From Pseudohalocynthiibacter aestuariivivens (GTDB taxonomy: Bacteria; Pseudomonadota; Alphaproteobacteria; Rhodobacterales; Rhodobacteraceae), in contig NZ_CP049037.1 in the NCBI RefSeq assembly GCF_011040495.1, positions 248,001 through 312,000 of the forward strand: a stretch of DNA of 64,000 nt. The letters run 5' to 3'. Every line of letters starts with the position of its first letter. Within the stretch, counting starts at the first letter, position 1. Position numbers and translations under genes: made by a program. The notes beneath the pieces were generated by a model. It saw only the letters and a list, made by a program, of their open reading frames with translations, did not search any database and was not told the DNA's origin. Of the stretch, positions 52,727 to 61,929 are shown in pieces.

Positions 52727-53677
52727 ATGAAATATCTGAGCTGCGGCATCGCTATTGCCGCTATCGCGGGCGGTGTTCACGCCGCCGAGATGGGCGCGGT
52801 CGACGAGCCGATTAAACTGGCGATCAATGAATGGACCGGTCAGCATGTTTCGACGCATGTCGCGGGTGAGATGCTGAAAAAGGCTGGCTATAACGTCGAA
52901 TACGTGACGGCTGGTTACATGAATATGTATCAGGCGATGTCTGATGGCGAAATCCACGGCGCGATGGAAATCTGGTCCTCGAACGTCTCTGACGATTATG
53001 CCAAACAGGTCGAAGCCGGTGGCGTGACTGAGATCGGCGATCTGGGACTGGATGCCAAGGAAGGCATCGCATATCCGGCCCACGTAGCAGAAATTTGTCC
53101 GGGCCTGCCGGCCTGGGAGGCGCTGAAGGATTGCGCAGGCCAGTTTGCCACGGCTGAGACGCTGCCGATGGGGCGTTTGGTCGATTATCCCGCCGACTGG
53201 GGAACACCCGGCGCGGATCGCATGACGGGTTTTGATCTGCCGTTCAAGGCCGTTCCCGCAGGCTCCGAAGGTGCGTTGATCACGGAACTGCGTGCCGCGA
53301 CCGAAAAGAAATCACCATTGCTGATTACATTCTGGCAGCCGCACTGGGCGATGTCGGCCTATGACGTGCAGTTCGTTGATCTGCCGGTGGGCGAGCCCGC
53401 ATGTTTCGAGGACCCGGCATGGGGCCCGAATCCAAACGCTGTTAACGACTGTGATTTTGCGCCGACGCGCATTTTCAAGGCGACATGGTCTGGCTTTGAC
53501 GAGAAATGGCCAGCCGCTGCTGAAATCCTAGCGAACTATACCCTGAATGTGGCGGATCAACAGCCGCTGATGGGGAAGATCGACGTAGACGGCCAATCTG
53601 TCGAAGAGGCCGTAGCGGCATGGATGGGCGCCAACGAGGACAAGTGGAAGCCGGTTGTTGACGCGGCGACCAACTGA
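52727..53677 (+). CDS. betaine/carnitine-type ABC transporter substrate-binding protein
   Basis: 316 aa from the ATG at 52727 (CAGGGAG upstream); signal peptide ends GVHAAE. OpuAC/ProX family: EPIKLAINEWTGQHVSTHVAGEML, MEIWSSNVSDDYA and LLITFWQPHWAMSAYD, with several Trp residues that could form the aromatic cage for a quaternary ammonium group. It feeds the ATPase and double permease downstream. The gene is separated from them by a stem-loop. Confidence 0.88.
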   Translation: MKYLSCGIAIAAIAGGVHAAEMGAVDEPIKLAINEWTGQHVSTHVAGEMLKKAGYNVEYVTAGYMNMYQAMSDGEIHGAMEIWSSNVSDDYAKQVEAGGVTEIGDLGLDAKEGIAYPAHVAEICPGLPAWEALKDCAGQFATAETLPMGRLVDYPADWGTPGADRMTGFDLPFKAVPAGSEGALITELRAATEKKSPLLITFWQPHWAMSAYDVQFVDLPVGEPACFEDPAWGPNPNAVNDCDFAPTRIFKATWSGFDEKWPAAAEILANYTLNVADQQPLMGKIDVDGQSVEEAVAAWMGANEDKWKPVVDAATN

Positions 53678-53702
53678 TCTGCGACGCGGACACTGAAAAC
53701 GG

Positions 53703-53732
53703 AAGCGTCCCGGCTCTTTTGCCGGGGCCTTC
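53703..53732 (+). terminator. stem-loop between binding protein and ATPase genes
   Basis: GAAGCGTCCCGGC pairs with GCCGGGGCCTTC around a TCTTTT loop, with two mismatches in the outer part; the inner CCCGGC/GCCGGG stem is perfect. No T-run. It lies just after the binding protein gene and could attenuate transcription of the ATPase and permease or protect the 3' end. Confidence 0.6.
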
Positions 53733-53820
53733 GCGCCCTTTGCGCGCACGACCCCAAGGCAAATCTGGGGCGCGTTGTTTTGAACAACAGAATTTCAGCT
53801 AATGAAATCAGGGGACCAAG

Positions 53821-54888
53821 ATGAATGATGACACACGCGCGGATCAACCGGCGATCAGTTGTCGAGGGGTCTGGCAGGTCTTTGGCCCGAACGCCAAGTC
53901 AAAGCTCAAAGAGGCGCTGAACGCATCGGGGGGCGACGCGCAAACTGCAGCGGACAGATTGCGGCAAGACGGGCTGATTCCGGCGGTGCAGGATGCCAGT
54001 TTTGACGTCAATCGCGGTGAGTTGTTCGTGATCATGGGCCTGTCGGGGTCGGGTAAATCGACCATCGTGCGCTGTATCTCGCGTCTGGTCGAGGCGACGG
54101 GCGGGCAGATCGACATTGACGGGCAAAGCATCCTTGAGGCGAGCAAGGCGCAGATGATCGAGTTGCGTCGTCGCAAACTGGGAATGGTATTCCAGCATTT
54201 CGGTCTCTTTCCGCATATGACTGTGGCTGAAAACGTCGCCTTTCCACTGAAAATGCAAGGGCAGGGCAAGCGCGACCGATTGGCACGCGCGCATGAGGTG
54301 ATCAACCTCGTAGGGCTGGACGGGCGCGAGGCGTCATACCCAAGGCAGCTGTCAGGCGGCCAGCGGCAGCGGGTGGGTATTGCGCGCAGTCTGGCCGTGA
54401 ACCCGGATATCTGGTTTCTGGACGAGCCGTTCAGCGCGCTTGACCCCCTGATCCGTCGGCAGTTGCAGGATGAATTTATCAATATTCAGGCGACGCTGAA
54501 GAAATCTATCGTCTTTATCACCCATGATATCGCCGAGGCACTGAAAATCGCCGACCGGATTGCCATCATGCGCGACGGGCGCATCGTACAGATCGGCACC
54601 CCGACCGAGATCGTGCTGAAACCGGTCGATGATTATGTGCGAGAGTTTTCAAAGGACGTGGTCAAGGGACGGCATGCGCGCATCAGTTCGGTCCTCAGAC
54701 CCCTCAGTGAAGCCCCGGACAACATGCCAGACGATCCGGGAATCCGTCAGGACATGACGCTGGAGGAAGCACTGGGCGCGTGCATCTCGCTATATGAGCC
54801 GGTTCCCGTGCATGACGCGCAGGGTAGGGTGATCGGTGTCGTGCATCCCTCTGATCTGGCCGCCGCATTGCAGGTAGAAGAGACATGA
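53821..54888 (+). CDS. betaine/carnitine-type ABC transporter ATP-binding protein
   Basis: 355 aa ProV/OpuAA-like ATPase. The N-terminal extension before Walker A (FGPNAKSKLKEALNA) is normal for ProV. Walker A MGLSGSGKST, Q-loop VFQHFGLFPH, signature LSGGQRQRVGIARSL, Walker B IWFLDEPFSALDP and H-loop ITHDIAEA are complete. The C-terminus carries a partial CBS-like region that may sense ionic strength. Stop overlaps the permease ATG by four bases. Confidence 0.92.
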   Translation: MNDDTRADQPAISCRGVWQVFGPNAKSKLKEALNASGGDAQTAADRLRQDGLIPAVQDASFDVNRGELFVIMGLSGSGKSTIVRCISRLVEATGGQIDIDGQSILEASKAQMIELRRRKLGMVFQHFGLFPHMTVAENVAFPLKMQGQGKRDRLARAHEVINLVGLDGREASYPRQLSGGQRQRVGIARSLAVNPDIWFLDEPFSALDPLIRRQLQDEFINIQATLKKSIVFITHDIAEALKIADRIAIMRDGRIVQIGTPTEIVLKPVDDYVREFSKDVVKGRHARISSVLRPLSEAPDNMPDDPGIRQDMTLEEALGACISLYEPVPVHDAQGRVIGVVHPSDLAAALQVEET

Positions 54889-56957
54889 GTGCCCTAGACA
54901 CCGGCTTTGCCACCTTGCAGGGGGGGCGCCTATTGACCATGGGCACCAAGGCGGCGCTGGTGGTGCTGCTTGTCGGCGCACTGTGCATGGCTTTGGCGCC
55001 GATCTGGCCGTGGCTGGTCAAGTTTCCAGACAGTTGGACGCTGCCCGCGTCGGAATGGATCGGCGCATCGCTCGGTTGGTTCCTTAATCTGATCAAGCCT
55101 GTGGCGCGGGTATTCTCGGGCATTCTGGCCTACCCGATGGAGTGGGCAAATGTGCTGTTCAATGGCATCCCCTGGCCTTTGACGATCGGGCTGGTGACGG
55201 CGCTTGGCTGGTATGTCGGGGGTTGGTCGCTGGCGGCGCTGTCCTTCTTGGGGCTTAGCTTTGTCGTCAGTTCCGGCTATTGGAATGAGAGCATGAATAC
55301 CCTGTCGCTGGTGGCCGTTTCGGTGCCTCTGGCCCTGCTGATCGGCGGCGGGGTGGGCATTTTGGCCAATGAAATCCCACGCGTGCGCAACGCTGTTCAG
55401 ACGCTGATGGACGTGATGCAGACCGTGCCGACATTTGCCTATCTCACACCGCTTCTGCTGCTCTTTGGTTTTGGCCCTGTTGTCGGCCTGATCGCCAGTG
55501 CGATCTATGCCGCGCCGCCGATGGCGCGCAACGTGATGCTGGGGTTAGAGCGTGTGGAAACCGACATCAAGGAGGCGGCAATCATGTCGGGGGGCACCCG
55601 CATGCAACAGCTGTTTCTGGTCGAGATACCGTCAGCCAGCCAGCAAATCATGGTCGGAGTGAACCAATGCCTGATGGCCGCCCTCAGCATGGTGATCATC
55701 GCCGCCGTTATTGGGGGGTTCAATGATATCGGCTGGGAGGTGCTGCTCACTATGCGCAAGGCGCAGTTTGGTCAGGCGTTGCTGGCGGGACTGGTGGTCG
55801 TGGTGTTTGCCATCGTGATCGACCGTATCAGCGGGCAGATGGCCGAGGATCGTCGACGCCACTCTCGGCGTATCTCAGGCGCAATCATTGCCATTGCCGG
55901 CGTCATTGCGCTCGCGTTCTGGTCTCACTTGCCTGACCCGGCGTCGCTCACTCTGCTGCAACCTGTTGCTGATTGGGTGGATGGCGGGTTGAGCGCATTC
56001 ACTGTGGCGAACGGTTCGGGCCTTGATACGCTCAAGAACGGGGCGATGTTTTATGGGTTGTTACCGTTGCGCATCGGCCTTGATGGCGCGGTGCTACCCT
56101 TCACTTGGGGGTTTCAGTGGACCCAGAACATGAGTTTCGCATTCTTTGCCATAGCGGCGGCGCTGGGTGTGGTACTGGCATGGCGCGGCAATGTTGCGGC
56201 GGGCGTTATGTTGGTAATCGGGGCGGGTGTGGTCGAAACTGGTATTACCGATCTGCCGTGGCCATTTATCCTGATCGGAGCTGGAGCCGTTGGCTGGGTC
56301 GCGGGGGGGCGCAAGCTGGCACAGTTCGCGGTGTTGATGTTGGTCGCCGTTTTGCTGAGCGGACTATGGGACAAGGCGCTGCTGTCACTATACCTGTCCG
56401 GCGCAGCCGTCATTACATGTGCCATCGTCGGCGGTGCCATTGGTCTGCTCTGCGCGATGAGCCCGCTGGCATGGCGGTTTGTGCAACCGATTTGCGATAT
56501 GCTGCAAACGATCCCGCTGTTCGTCTTTCTGATCCCGGTACTGATGTTCTTTCAGATTGGTGAATTTTCTGCGTTCCTCGCGATCTGCTTTTACGCGATC
56601 GTCCCGATGATCCGTTATACGCGCCACGGTCTGGTGACGACGCCGGATGAACTGATTGAAGCGGCGGTGTCGTCTGGGGCGACCACTTGGCAAACCATGG
56701 TGGAAGTGCGCGCGCCCTATGCGGCACCGACGATCCTGTTGGGGCTAAATCAGACGATCCTCTATGCATTCGCAATGCTGGTCATCGCAGCATTGATTGG
56801 AACTACGGGGCTTGGGCAGTCGATCTTTCTGGCGTTGGGTCAGGCCGATGTCGGTCTAGGGATCACCTCTGGGGCATGCATGGCAATCCTCGCATTGGTC
56901 GCGGACCGGCTGGTACAAGGATTTGCCACCGAGCGGCGCAAGGCTCTTGGGCTGTAG
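54885..56957 (+). CDS. betaine/carnitine-type ABC transporter permease, two permease domains
   Basis: 690 aa ProW/OpuAB-like protein carrying two BPD_transp_1 domains in one chain, about twelve to fourteen helices. EAA-like loops occur in both (around 220-250, ETDIKEAAIMSGGTRMQQLFLV, and around 580-610, TPDELIEAAVSSGATTWQTMVEV). Between them is a membrane-rich linker (residues about 320-480). The doubled chain could form the full transmembrane part alone. Confidence 0.9.
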   Translation: MSALDTGFATLQGGRLLTMGTKAALVVLLVGALCMALAPIWPWLVKFPDSWTLPASEWIGASLGWFLNLIKPVARVFSGILAYPMEWANVLFNGIPWPLTIGLVTALGWYVGGWSLAALSFLGLSFVVSSGYWNESMNTLSLVAVSVPLALLIGGGVGILANEIPRVRNAVQTLMDVMQTVPTFAYLTPLLLLFGFGPVVGLIASAIYAAPPMARNVMLGLERVETDIKEAAIMSGGTRMQQLFLVEIPSASQQIMVGVNQCLMAALSMVIIAAVIGGFNDIGWEVLLTMRKAQFGQALLAGLVVVVFAIVIDRISGQMAEDRRRHSRRISGAIIAIAGVIALAFWSHLPDPASLTLLQPVADWVDGGLSAFTVANGSGLDTLKNGAMFYGLLPLRIGLDGAVLPFTWGFQWTQNMSFAFFAIAAALGVVLAWRGNVAAGVMLVIGAGVVETGITDLPWPFILIGAGAVGWVAGGRKLAQFAVLMLVAVLLSGLWDKALLSLYLSGAAVITCAIVGGAIGLLCAMSPLAWRFVQPICDMLQTIPLFVFLIPVLMFFQIGEFSAFLAICFYAIVPMIRYTRHGLVTTPDELIEAAVSSGATTWQTMVEVRAPYAAPTILLGLNQTILYAFAMLVIAALIGTTGLGQSIFLALGQADVGLGITSGACMAILALVADRLVQGFATERRKALGL

Positions 56958-57065
56958 TCCATCGGTGCGGATCTGTGGCGGCGCGGGCGGGGCTGTTTTC
57001 GCCTCTGGTCAAAACCCATACGACTGTGGCATTGCAGGTCCAGCCAAAACCCGGGGGCGCAAGCC

Positions 57066-57776
57066 ATGAAGCGATTGAAGAACCACCAAGCGCGGATCGA
57101 CTGGATTTCGAAGACACTGCGCGCGCTGCCGGAGGGCAGCAGCCTGTTGGATGTGGGCGCTGGCGAATGCGCCTACAAACCCTATTGTACCCATCTGGAA
57201 TACCTCGCCCAGGATATTGCGGAATATGACGGCTCTGGCGATGGCAAGGGGCTGCAAACCGACGTTTGGGATACCAGCCAGTTGGATTTCGTTTGTGATC
57301 TCTATGATATCCCCGAGGATCGACAGTTCGACACAGTGTTCTGCTCGGAAGTTCTGGAACATGTGGTGGACCCCGTGCGCGCGGTCGAGAAGATGGCGCG
57401 CCTGACCAAACCCGGCGGCCAAATGATCGTGACGGCACCCTTCAACTCGGTCACACATTTCAGCCCCTATCATTTTTGCACGGGGTTTTCGCAATATTTC
57501 TACCGGCACCATCTGGAACGGTTGAATTTCGAGATCGTCGAGTTGACGGCCAATGGCGGATTTTTTGACAGCGTCGATCAGGAGTTAGGACGGGTTTCCA
57601 AGACACGCCGTCAGTTCGGTGCATGGTTTCCGGACCCCGTCCTTATGATCCTGACCAATATCACACGGCTTTGGGTGCGGATGGTCGCCGGTGGCGATGG
57701 CGACCGGATGAGCCGGAAATCGGCCGAGTTGCAGACCTTTGGTTGGTTTGTCGTCGCACGCAAATCCGCAGATTGA
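57066..57776 (+). CDS. class I SAM-dependent methyltransferase
   Basis: 236 aa with motif I DVGAGECAYKPY (residues 25-36), acidic motif II in LAQDIAEYDGSGDG, FDTVFCSEVLEHVVDPVRAV (motif IV) and LTKPGGQMIVTAPF (motif V). Typical Methyltransf_11-like fold of UbiE/biotin type. The substrate is unknown. It is convergent with the sigma-factor gene, one base from its stop. Confidence 0.85.
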   Translation: MKRLKNHQARIDWISKTLRALPEGSSLLDVGAGECAYKPYCTHLEYLAQDIAEYDGSGDGKGLQTDVWDTSQLDFVCDLYDIPEDRQFDTVFCSEVLEHVVDPVRAVEKMARLTKPGGQMIVTAPFNSVTHFSPYHFCTGFSQYFYRHHLERLNFEIVELTANGGFFDSVDQELGRVSKTRRQFGAWFPDPVLMILTNITRLWVRMVAGGDGDRMSRKSAELQTFGWFVVARKSAD

Positions 57777-58280
57777 TCACAGCAAGGATTTGACCGGCGC
57801 ATTCGCGTCCAGATGCATCTCGGTGCGCAATTGCGCGCGCGCGCGTGCCAGTCGTGACATGACGGTACCGGTTGGGCATCCGATTGCATGGGCCAGCACC
57901 TGAGGGCTGGTTTCGCCCCGCGCCACCAGTCGCATTAATGTTGCCTGATCTTCTGGTAGCCTTGTGATTGCAGCCACCAGCTCGCGAAGGGCGATGACGC
58001 CGAATACATTCGGATCAATGCAGGGTTCAGGCGCGTCGGTTTCGGGTTGCATCGGCGTGCGCCGCTTTGATGCGCGAAAGAGATTGCGTAGTGCGGCGCG
58101 AGCATAGGCACGCAAATCCTCGATCTCTTCCAATGCTGCCCATCTTTGCCATAAGCGCAGCAGCGTTTCCTGCGTCAAGTCATGGGCTTCCGCCTCGTTT
58201 TGCGCAAGGCGCCGGGCAAGGCGCAGCAGGTCGGCATGAAGGTCGATCAACGTGTCTGGCATATGGACGGGATTGGGCAT
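57777..58280 (-). CDS. ECF-like sigma-70 family factor
   Basis: 167 aa from the ATG at 58280 (GAGG upstream); longer starts add unlike residues. Region 2 (LIDLHADLLRLARRLAQNEAEAHDLTQETLLRLWQRW) and region 4 (LPEDQATLMRLVARGETSPQVLAHAIGCPTGTVMSRLARAR) are recognisable, though region 2 is short. No anti-sigma gene adjoins it. The next gene, divergent, is an exported EF-hand protein, so the two may form a calcium- or stress-linked unit. Confidence 0.85.
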   Translation of the reverse strand: MPNPVHMPDTLIDLHADLLRLARRLAQNEAEAHDLTQETLLRLWQRWAALEEIEDLRAYARAALRNLFRASKRRTPMQPETDAPEPCIDPNVFGVIALRELVAAITRLPEDQATLMRLVARGETSPQVLAHAIGCPTGTVMSRLARARAQLRTEMHLDANAPVKSLL

Positions 58281-58528
58281 TCGGGCCTCGCAGCGGGGAT
58301 GTTTCGCCATCAACCTGCGCACGGCGCGCTCATCCTGCAATTGGGGACTTTCCGCCGATACATCCTATGCGGGCTTTTTGGGCGGTGACGTGCCGGAACC
58401 CCGCGATTGCGTAGGCAGGCATCCGCTGCGCGAAAATCCGCTGCGGACGCAAAGCGCCGCCAGCGCGTCATGTGGGGTGAGGCAGGCATGAGGCCTGTCC
58501 GAAACTGCAAGTACAGGAGATACCTGAT

Positions 58529-58771
58529 ATGACCAAGTTTATCGTAATTCTCATCGGGCTGGGCGCATTGGCTCAATCCGCCGTCGCCGCGACCGAGATC
58601 GACGCCAATGGGGACGGGCTGATGACCATTGAAGAGGTCCGCGCCGTATACCCCGAAATGACCGCTGAAGTGTTCAGCGAGATCGACGCGAACGGCGATG
58701 GTGCGCTTGATGATGACGAGATGGTGGCCGGGCAGGAAAATGGCCTGATCCCCGCTGCGACGGACGGCTAA
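58529..58771 (+). CDS. exported EF-hand calcium-binding protein
   Basis: 80 aa with signal peptide (residues 1-20, ending AVAA). Two EF-hand loops: DANGDGLMTIEE (residues about 25-36) and DANGDGALDDDE (about 53-64), both with canonical Asp/Asn/Asp and terminal Glu. It should bind Ca2+ in the periplasm. A good ribosome site AGGAGA precedes the ATG. Divergent from the sigma factor gene. Confidence 0.87.
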   Translation: MTKFIVILIGLGALAQSAVAATEIDANGDGLMTIEEVRAVYPEMTAEVFSEIDANGDGALDDDEMVAGQENGLIPAATDG

Positions 58772-58861
58772 CCCTCCGCTCCGTCCCCCCGGCCCGTAAT
58801 TATTCTCTTCTCCAGCAAGACGCGGGCTGGGGGCATTATGCAATAACTGCCAAATTTTCCT

Positions 58862-58890
58862 AGCGGCCCCGGACCTGATCCGGGGCCGCT
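58862..58890. terminator. strong hairpin after ornithine cyclodeaminase gene
   Basis: Twelve-base perfect stem AGCGGCCCCGGA/TCCGGGGCCGCT with loop CCTGA, six bases past the minus-strand stop. It also serves the convergent EF-hand gene. No T-run on either side; this GGACCTGATCC form is a common intergenic hairpin in this group. Confidence 0.75.
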
Positions 58891-58896
58891 GGTGCA

Positions 58897-59952
58897 TTAC
58901 GCTGGCGTTGCGCGCTTGAGCATACCGAACAGGTCGCGTGGATCATCAGGGTCGGCCAGAAGATCGAGATCGTGGTAGAATTTCGTGCCTTTGATATGAT
59001 CGCGGACATATCGCAGGGCACTGAAATCCTCGATTGCAAATCCGACGCTGTCAAAGAGGGTGATTTGACCCGCGCTGGTGCGTCCCTTTGCCGTGCCGCT
59101 CATTACCTGCCACAACTCGGTGACAGGGTGATCTTCTGCCATTTGCTGGATCTCGCCCTCGACGCGCGTTTGTGGTGGAAATTCCACGAAGATATCTGAC
59201 CGCTCCAGAATGGCCGGGGCCAGTTCGGTCTTGCCGGGGCAGTCGCCGCCGATGGCGTTGATATGCACACCTGATCCGATCATGTTGTCGGTCAGGATGG
59301 TCGCGTATTGCTTGTCAGCGGTGCAGGTCGTGATGATCTGCGCACCTTCCATGCTGGCCTCTGCGCTATCGCACTCCACTACCTTCAGGCCCATACCGGC
59401 CAGATTGCGTGCCGCTTTGCGGGTTGCTGCGCGGTCGGTGTCATACAGGCGCACCGTGTCGATCCCAACGATGGCTTTCATCGCAAGGCTCTGAAATTCG
59501 GATTGTGCGCCATTGCCGATCATTGCCATTGTCGTGCTGCCTTTGGGTGCCAGATATTTGGCCACCAGTGCAGAGGTGGCGGCAGTGCGCAATGCGGTCA
59601 GCAGGGTCATTTCGCTCAGCAGGACGGGATAACCGTTGGCCACATCCGCCAGCAGACCAAAGGCGGTGACCGTTTGCAGGCCTTCCTTGGTGTTCTTGGG
59701 GTGACCATTCACGTATTTGAACCCGTAAACCTCGCCATCGGAGGTCGGCATCAATTCGATCACACCTTCAGAAGAATGGCTGGCGATCCGCGGGGTTTTG
59801 TCAAACAATTCCCAGCGTTTGAAATCGGCCTCGATATAGTCCGCAAGGCCGATCAATATCGGCTCGACGCCAATACTGTGTACCAGCTGCATCATGTGAT
59901 CCACGCTGACGAAGGGCACGAGCGCTTTGTCGGAGGGGGGAAGGTTGGTCAT
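58897..59952 (-). CDS. ornithine cyclodeaminase
   Basis: 351 aa OCD/mu-crystallin family. LLSEMTLLTALRTAATSALVAKYLA, NAD-binding MIGNGAQSEFQSLA and GGDCPGKTELAPAIL (with the catalytic Asp of ornithine cyclodeaminase) are present. It turns L-ornithine into L-proline and ammonia using NAD as a recycled cofactor. Six bases after ctlX, in one operon with arginase, so arginine or citrulline could become proline. Confidence 0.9.
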   Translation of the reverse strand: MTNLPPSDKALVPFVSVDHMMQLVHSIGVEPILIGLADYIEADFKRWELFDKTPRIASHSSEGVIELMPTSDGEVYGFKYVNGHPKNTKEGLQTVTAFGLLADVANGYPVLLSEMTLLTALRTAATSALVAKYLAPKGSTTMAMIGNGAQSEFQSLAMKAIVGIDTVRLYDTDRAATRKAARNLAGMGLKVVECDSAEASMEGAQIITTCTADKQYATILTDNMIGSGVHINAIGGDCPGKTELAPAILERSDIFVEFPPQTRVEGEIQQMAEDHPVTELWQVMSGTAKGRTSAGQITLFDSVGFAIEDFSALRYVRDHIKGTKFYHDLDLLADPDDPRDLFGMLKRATPA

Positions 59953-59957
59953 CGTCG

Positions 59958-60887
59958 TTATCCTTGTTTCGGTGTGCGGCGGGCAAGGTGCAAGCCTGCC
60001 AACATGCAGCGAACAGATCCGCCTGCGGTTTCAAGAGTGGGGATGCTCAGTGGTACCAGACGCAATGAGCGTTCGAGAATTTGGACCTGTTCAGCGTCCA
60101 ACGCCCGGAGCGCGCGCGCCGACAAGGCGAGGATCAGTCCGCCGGGTGTGCTGAGTTCGATTGCATTGCCCGCAAACTCGCCAATTTGATGTTCGGACAG
60201 CGAAATCACATCACGTCCGGTTTCGGCCAGTCGCGCGTGGATCTCATTGCGCCGTGCAGCGTCGGCGATCATGTCGGAGCCGATCATCGCCACATGGGTA
60301 CCCACGGCCATCAGAACATTGGTGTGATACACCGGTGCGCCGCTGGCATCTGTTGCATCGAACACCATCGGCTCGTAGCCGAAGTTGGTGCAAAACCGCT
60401 CTAACAATACCGGATCAGCCCGGTGCGATCGCGCGACATAGGCGATACGCCCGATATGGTCGAGAACCATCGCGCCGGTCCCTTCGAGGCTAAGACCGTC
60501 CTGTTCCAGCCCCGAATAGTCGGTCACGGTTTGCACGCGGTAATCGCGCTTCAGCAATTCGATCACGTCGCTGCGCCGCTCGCGACGGCGGCTGGCTGCA
60601 AACATCGGATAGATCGCTACGTGACCGCCGGAATGGGTCGAGAACCAGTTGTTCGGAAAAACCGAATCTGGGGTATCGTCGCGTTCGTCCTGAAATACGT
60701 GCACTTTGACACCAGCGGTCTGCAATATTTCAACAGCGGCGTCGAATTCCGTATGCGCTGCGGCCGCCACGGCATCGGCACTTTGATCGGGCCGAGATTG
60801 AAACCGGTTGTCGGCCTCGGTCTCGGGGTTGGGTTGAAACCGGTTGGGCCGGATCATCACCACGGAAGAAGGGGCCTGAACGCTCAT
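59958..60887 (-). CDS. ctlX: CtlX-type citrulline/arginine hydrolase (amidinotransferase family)
   Basis: 309 aa guanidino-modifying fold: MIRPNRFQPNPETEADNRFQ, FPNNWFSTHSGG, LEGTGAMVLD, catalytic His in VYHTNVLMAVGTH and Cys in GGSVRCMLAG. CtlX homologues were linked to citrulline use; arginine deiminase- or dimethylargininase-like activity is the alternative. Its ATG overlaps the arginase stop by four bases. Confidence 0.82.
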   Translation of the reverse strand: MSVQAPSSVVMIRPNRFQPNPETEADNRFQSRPDQSADAVAAAAHTEFDAAVEILQTAGVKVHVFQDERDDTPDSVFPNNWFSTHSGGHVAIYPMFAASRRRERRSDVIELLKRDYRVQTVTDYSGLEQDGLSLEGTGAMVLDHIGRIAYVARSHRADPVLLERFCTNFGYEPMVFDATDASGAPVYHTNVLMAVGTHVAMIGSDMIADAARRNEIHARLAETGRDVISLSEHQIGEFAGNAIELSTPGGLILALSARALRALDAEQVQILERSLRLVPLSIPTLETAGGSVRCMLAGLHLARRTPKQG

Positions 60888-61810
60888 GAATAGGCGCGCG
60901 TCGGGCGGTCGAACACCCGGCGTCCCATGGCAGAAGCTGCCAGATCGACCATCACCTGCGCCGTGCGCCCGCGATCATCGAGAAACGGATTCAACTCGAC
61001 CAGATCAAGCGATGTCATCAGCCCGGAGTCGCAGATCATCTCCATCACCAGATGCGCCTCGCGCATCGTTGCACCACCCGGCACTGTGGTGCCGACCGCA
61101 GGGGCGATGCCGGGATCGAGGAAATCCACGTCGAGCGAAACATGCAACATACCGTTGGCCGCAGCGACATCGCGCAAAAACGTCTCTAGCGGGCGGGCGA
61201 TGCCGGTTTCATCAATGCTGCGCATATCGTGATAACGGATGTTGGTCTGCTGCAGGTCGTCGCGCTCTGCCGGGTCGACCGATCGCAGGCCCATGAGGCA
61301 TATGTTTTCATGCGGCACCGGATGCGTCACTTCGGGAAAACCGTGAAAGCCATCACGGCCTGTCACGTAACCCAAGGGTGATCCGTGCAGATTGCCGGAC
61401 TCAGTGCTTTGCGGTGTGTGGTAATCGGTATGCGCATCCAGCCACAGCACGAAGAGCGGACGATCCTGAGACGCAGCGTGGCGTGCGGCGCCCAGAACAG
61501 TGCCGAGCGCAAGCGCATGGTCGCCACCGAGAAAGATCGGGATGCCTTGCGGCAGCGCCTCTTCCGCCGCGCGTGCCAGCGCGGACGTCCAGCCGATCAT
61601 CTCATCGGGGGCGAATACGTGGTTAGGCAGTTCTTGCGGTGCGGTTGCAGCGTCGGGCGACACATTGCCGGTATCACGAACCTCTAGTCCCAGATCGCCC
61701 AATGCCTCGGCAATGCCGGCAACGCGATAGGCGTCGGGCCCCATACGGCAGCCCTGACGACGTTTGCCGCTGTCCATCGGTGCGCCGACGAGAATACAGG
61801 TATTGGTCAT
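60884..61810 (-). CDS. rocF: arginase
   Basis: 308 aa ureohydrolase with all manganese-ligand motifs: GGDHALALGT, DAHTDYHTP and SLDVDFLDPGIAPAVGT. It splits arginine to ornithine and urea. Arginase from Rhodobacterales fits the length. First gene of the operon followed by CtlX and cyclodeaminase, and divergent from the Lrp regulator. Confidence 0.93.
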   Translation of the reverse strand: MTNTCILVGAPMDSGKRRQGCRMGPDAYRVAGIAEALGDLGLEVRDTGNVSPDAATAPQELPNHVFAPDEMIGWTSALARAAEEALPQGIPIFLGGDHALALGTVLGAARHAASQDRPLFVLWLDAHTDYHTPQSTESGNLHGSPLGYVTGRDGFHGFPEVTHPVPHENICLMGLRSVDPAERDDLQQTNIRYHDMRSIDETGIARPLETFLRDVAAANGMLHVSLDVDFLDPGIAPAVGTTVPGGATMREAHLVMEMICDSGLMTSLDLVELNPFLDDRGRTAQVMVDLAASAMGRRVFDRPTRAYS

Positions 61811-61878
61811 GTCAAAGCCCTCTCTTTGCTTGCGTTATCGCGAAGATATGCGCAAATAGTGCGGAAGGAAGCGATCAG

Positions 61879-61908
61879 TTTGCTCCATTCGAAACATTAT
61901 TGGGCAAA
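61879..61908. promoter_or_regulatory. TTTGC-N20-GCAAA repeat between arginase and lrp-like genes
   Basis: TTTGC (61879-61883) and GCAAA (61904-61908) are inverted around an AT-rich core in the 119-base divergent promoter region. It fits a site for an Lrp/AsnC dimer, but no consensus is decisive. Confidence 0.35.
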
Positions 61909-61929
61909 ATGGAGGGGCATTCTTTCAAT

